Below, one piece after another: positions 5,891 through 8,381 of a stretch of DNA of 8,381 nt; the stretch's first letter is position 1; every line of letters begins with the position of its first letter. The notes below the pieces were generated by a model. The model did no database searches, had not been told where the DNA came from, and worked only from the letters and a program-made list of their open reading frames with translations. The stretch spans positions 1 through 8,381 of the forward strand of contig USNU01000050.1 of assembly GCA_900556095.1 (NCBI GenBank). Reading direction: 5' to 3'. This DNA comes from an uncultured Bacteroidales bacterium (GTDB lineage: Bacteria; Bacteroidota; Bacteroidia; Bacteroidales; Paludibacteraceae). Made by a program: the position numbers and the translations under genes.

Positions 5891-7753
5891 TCAGATACCC
5901 GGGTAGCCTGTAGATTGTTTCATATTTTTGTTTCTTTCGAGTTCGAGTTGCGGAATGGGTTGTACATAACTCTCGTCGCCTTTCCATGTGATAGGTCCGT
6001 GAGAGGTTTTTTCATAGTAGGCTGCTTCGTCAGCCCCGATACGATAACGCCGGAGGTCGAACCACCATTGTCCCTCGGCAAACAGTTCTGCCCAACGTTC
6101 GTAGCGCAAGGGATTGTGCGCCAACGGGTCGGAATCGAAATAGGCGCGTGTGCGGTCGGTGAGCGATGTGTAGTCGTATGGGCAGGTAGCATCGGGGGCA
6201 TATCCATAAGCACGACGATGCACCTTGTTGATATATTCGAGTGCTGTAGCAGGCGCCTCGTCCGCCATCAGTTCGGCGTAAAGCAGGTAGATGTCCGCAA
6301 GACGAATGATGTAGAAATTGCAGTTGGAGGATTGGTTCAAGCCATAGGGTGCACCTCCCATCTCTACACCCCGTATATTAGTATATTTGCGGTGTGCCCA
6401 TGCCAGTCGGTCGGGACGACTATTTGCTTCCGAGGAGCGATCATAGACTGTGGTGCGCCCTTTGGCATCGATATATTCGTCCACATACGGTTGCCCGGCA
6501 TTGAGCACAAGACGCGGGTCCACTTTGTCAGGGTTGTTCTTGAGCGCAAGTGCCTCAGCGCGATAGTTGGGGGTATTAATCGTATAGGGATAGTTGTCCA
6601 ACGAGCGCGTACCGCTGTAATTATAACCGGGGTTGAACGTCAAGCGGGGAATCGTATCACCGTAGAAATTCCAGAAACCGAAACGGGCGATATTCTTGTC
6701 GTGCACAAAATTGTTGCCCCATTGGGACGATTTAGCAGAGATGATGATATCATTTTGCAATGTGAGCGGGTCAGTTTTGTCCTCACGCCCCTTGCGGAAC
6801 TTGATATCGAGGTCCACATACCATGGCGCATAGACCATAGGCATACCCGACCCCGTTGTATAATTTTCCCACGGACCGTTCTGCTTTGAATTGCTGGTCA
6901 TAGTGAGTTCGTAGAGCGACTCGGCATTGTGCTCATTGGCTTCATTACCAAAGAACATATCCTTGTATATCTCGTTGCTAACCAGATGTTTGCCACTATT
7001 TTGGATAATATCCTCCAGTAGGGCTTTTGTCTTGTCACGGTTCTCAGGGAAAATATAGAGCGACTGCATATAGACCTTGGCGAGCAGACCTTTTGCCGCC
7101 CACTCGGTAGCGCGAAACTCGTCCTCGGTATGCCCTTTGAGCAACTCTACCGCTTTGTTGCAATCGTCAATCATAAACTGCCACGTATCACGCACCGTCT
7201 CGCGACTGAGTTTCAAGCCCTCGACATCGGAGATAACCCGGTCAATCTTTGCGAAACCGAGTCCATCGGGATTGAGCTCGAAGAATATCTGCGCATGCCA
7301 ATATGCCAAAGCGCGGTTGAAATAGCACTGCCCGAGGTCGTAGTCAAGGATGGCATTGTCGCTTGTTTTGCCATAATGCTCACGGTAGAACGCAATGCCC
7401 TCGATACCTGTGGACGCCAATTTCATCCATTTGCAAAGGTCGGTGTATGTAGTAGTCAGGTAGCGAGAGTCGATATTTGAATAGTTGTCTTGCGAGTTGG
7501 CACGCTCATCATAAGAGCCATAGATGTCGGAGGTGTGGTCGTAGAGCCATACACCCATCGGGAACCAATACATAGCATACGTACCTATCGCATGATCTTG
7601 TGCATACGCCGCCGTGACCAACTGGTTCACCTGCTCCATTGTGGCAGGGGAATTGTCAGTGGTTAGGGTCTGCGGGTTGGATATATCAAAGAAATCCTTA
7701 CAACCGCTAAGTGTGGCGGCTATGAGAAAGATTGCTATGAGTTGCTTTTTCAT
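5891..7753 (-). CDS. susD: SusD/RagB-family outer-membrane glycan-binding lipoprotein
   Basis: SusD-family proteins sit on the cell surface as the lid of the SusC transporter and bind the target glycan. The 620-residue protein starts with a lipoprotein signal (MKKQLIAIFLIAATLSGC, lipidated C18) followed by KDFFD. The acidic positions after the cysteine resemble the surface-export signal described for Bacteroidota lipoproteins. Family hallmarks in the C-terminal half are the NFYIIRLADIYLLYAELMAD segment (479-498), the helix ALEYINKVHRRA (504-515), ERWAELFAEGQWWFDLRRY (552-570), and the closing YVQPIPQLELERNKNMKQS (596-614). The N-terminal half (about 40-250) has the helical TPR-like pattern of the fold. 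It is somewhat longer than starch SusD (about 550 residues). It begins 37 bp after the susC stop, the usual transporter/lid pairing. Trp and Tyr clusters (W63, W69, Y71, W295, W311, Y312) are candidate glycan-stacking residues but unproven. The ligand is inferred from neighbouring enzymes, not from this sequence. Confidence 0.97.
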   Translation of the reverse strand: MKKQLIAIFLIAATLSGCKDFFDISNPQTLTTDNSPATMEQVNQLVTAAYAQDHAIGTYAMYWFPMGVWLYDHTSDIYGSYDERANSQDNYSNIDSRYLTTTYTDLCKWMKLASTGIEGIAFYREHYGKTSDNAILDYDLGQCYFNRALAYWHAQIFFELNPDGLGFAKIDRVISDVEGLKLSRETVRDTWQFMIDDCNKAVELLKGHTEDEFRATEWAAKGLLAKVYMQSLYIFPENRDKTKALLEDIIQNSGKHLVSNEIYKDMFFGNEANEHNAESLYELTMTSNSKQNGPWENYTTGSGMPMVYAPWYVDLDIKFRKGREDKTDPLTLQNDIIISAKSSQWGNNFVHDKNIARFGFWNFYGDTIPRLTFNPGYNYSGTRSLDNYPYTINTPNYRAEALALKNNPDKVDPRLVLNAGQPYVDEYIDAKGRTTVYDRSSEANSRPDRLAWAHRKYTNIRGVEMGGAPYGLNQSSNCNFYIIRLADIYLLYAELMADEAPATALEYINKVHRRAYGYAPDATCPYDYTSLTDRTRAYFDSDPLAHNPLRYERWAELFAEGQWWFDLRRYRIGADEAAYYEKTSHGPITWKGDESYVQPIPQLELERNKNMKQSTGYPGI

Positions 7754-7790
7754 ATTGTTTGATTTTAGGGGTTCCAGTTAATATAGGTTT

Positions 7791-8381
7791 TTAGAAGGTT
7801 ACGTCCAATCCGAATGAGAATAAACGGGAAGGCAGATAGCGGTTGTGGGTATCTATGTTGTACATCAGGCTGTTGCCGCCAATCTCGGGATCGATACCCG
7901 AATACTTAGTGATAGTAAACAGGTTCTGTGCCGAGAAATAGATACGCAATTTCTCCATTTTTGCCTTACGACTATATTTCTGCGGGAGGGTATAACCGAA
8001 AGACAAGTTCTTGAGTTTGAGGTAGCTGCCTTTCTCCACAAGGTAGCCCGAGACAGTTGAGTAGTTGCGGTTGGCAGCACCATCACCGATAACCGAACCG
8101 CTCTCATCGAGATAGCCTACACGGGGATCGGAGGTAATGGTAGTATTGTCCTTACCAAAGCACGAGGTATTGAATATAGCCGCCGTGGTATTGTCGGACA
8201 TAAACATGTGGGTGTAAGGTTTGACAAGGTTCATGATGTCGAAACCGAATGCCCCCGAAAATACCAACGCGAGGTCGAACCCTTTGTAAGCAAACGACAT
8301 ATTGATACCCATCGTCATCTTCGGCCATGGATTTCCGATATACTTTCGGCTGGCGGCTGTAACGCGCCCTTGCCCGTTGTC
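7791..8381 (-). CDS. susC: SusC/RagA-family TonB-dependent transporter, C-terminal fragment
   Basis: SusC-family proteins are outer-membrane beta-barrels that import oligosaccharides using TonB energy, in complex with SusD. The window holds the last 196 codons. The frame is open from the right edge (codon GAC at 8379-8381) to the TAA at 7791-7793; the Met at 8318 is internal. The segment KYIGNPWPKMTMGIN followed by FAYKGFDLALVFSGAFG is the characteristic late-barrel signature of the family. It is followed by YLVEKGSYLKLKNLSFGYTL and the FSAQNLFTITKYSGIDPE block. The protein ends SFGLDVTF with the terminal phenylalanine expected for insertion by the BAM machinery. The plug domain, TonB box and carboxypeptidase-like N-terminal domain lie outside the window, so starch-type regulation or an anti-sigma partner cannot be judged. 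It is the most upstream gene of the visible operon. Confidence 0.97.
   Translation of the reverse strand, partial: DNGQGRVTAASRKYIGNPWPKMTMGINMSFAYKGFDLALVFSGAFGFDIMNLVKPYTHMFMSDNTTAAIFNTSCFGKDNTTITSDPRVGYLDESGSVIGDGAANRNYSTVSGYLVEKGSYLKLKNLSFGYTLPQKYSRKAKMEKLRIYFSAQNLFTITKYSGIDPEIGGNSLMYNIDTHNRYLPSRLFSFGLDVTF

Larger units (their letters stand above)
1116..8381 (-). other. Polysaccharide utilisation locus / operon (alpha-glucan, probably alpha-1,3-linked)
   Basis: Four co-directional minus-strand genes in the order SusC, SusD, GH97, GH87 are separated by 37, 228 and 29 bp and end at a terminator-like hairpin. SusCD plus glycoside hydrolases is the defining layout of a Bacteroidota PUL. The enzyme pair points to an alpha-glucan with alpha-1,3 bonds. 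No SusE/SusF-like protein and no GH13 enzyme is present between susD and the terminator, unlike the classical starch locus. The regulator and the upstream end are outside the window. The substrate is inferred from enzyme families only. Confidence 0.75.

Noticed and set aside
5915..6889. 324-codon open frame on the plus strand opposite susD
   Set aside because: It lies wholly antisense to a protein with clear SusD family motifs, has no domain-like sequence (Cys/Val/Ile-rich, no repeats of known motifs) and no upstream signal. It is a codon-bias shadow.

Overview
The window looks like a Bacteroidales-type chromosome (Bacteroides, Prevotella or a relative). The evidence is a SusC/SusD pair, a SusB-type GH97 enzyme, Bacteroidota-style lipoprotein signals, start codons without clear Shine-Dalgarno sequences, and a long perfect hairpin between convergent genes. 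Species cannot be fixed from the sequence. Base composition and gene style look uniform, with no insertion sequence, integrase, tRNA, rRNA or CRISPR array.

Layout. (1) Positions 1-970, plus strand: the C-terminal five-sixths of a galactokinase (galK) whose start lies outside the window. (2) Positions 971-1115: convergent intergenic region with a 14-bp perfect inverted repeat, probably a bidirectional terminator. (3) Positions 1116-8381, minus strand: a polysaccharide utilisation locus (PUL) transcribed right to left. In transcription order it holds the end of a SusC-family TonB-dependent transporter, a SusD-family glycan-binding lipoprotein, a GH97 alpha-glucosidase predicted to be a lipoprotein, and an 838-residue multidomain protein. 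The last has the catalytic aspartate pattern of GH87 alpha-1,3-glucanases (mutanase/mycodextranase). Gaps are 37, 228 and 29 bp; the 228-bp gap after susD carries a degenerate array with a period of about 11 nt.

Working model (inference): this is an alpha-glucan PUL aimed at alpha-1,3-linked glucan, such as streptococcal mutan, fungal cell-wall alpha-1,3-glucan or nigeran, rather than starch. The GH87 enzyme would cut the backbone, SusCD would import the oligosaccharides, and the GH97 exo-enzyme would release glucose. Galactokinase (Leloir pathway) is on the opposite strand beyond a terminator and is probably not part of the locus. The least explained parts are the 11-nt array, the N-terminal domain and C-terminal tail of the GH87 protein, and how that protein reaches its substrate.
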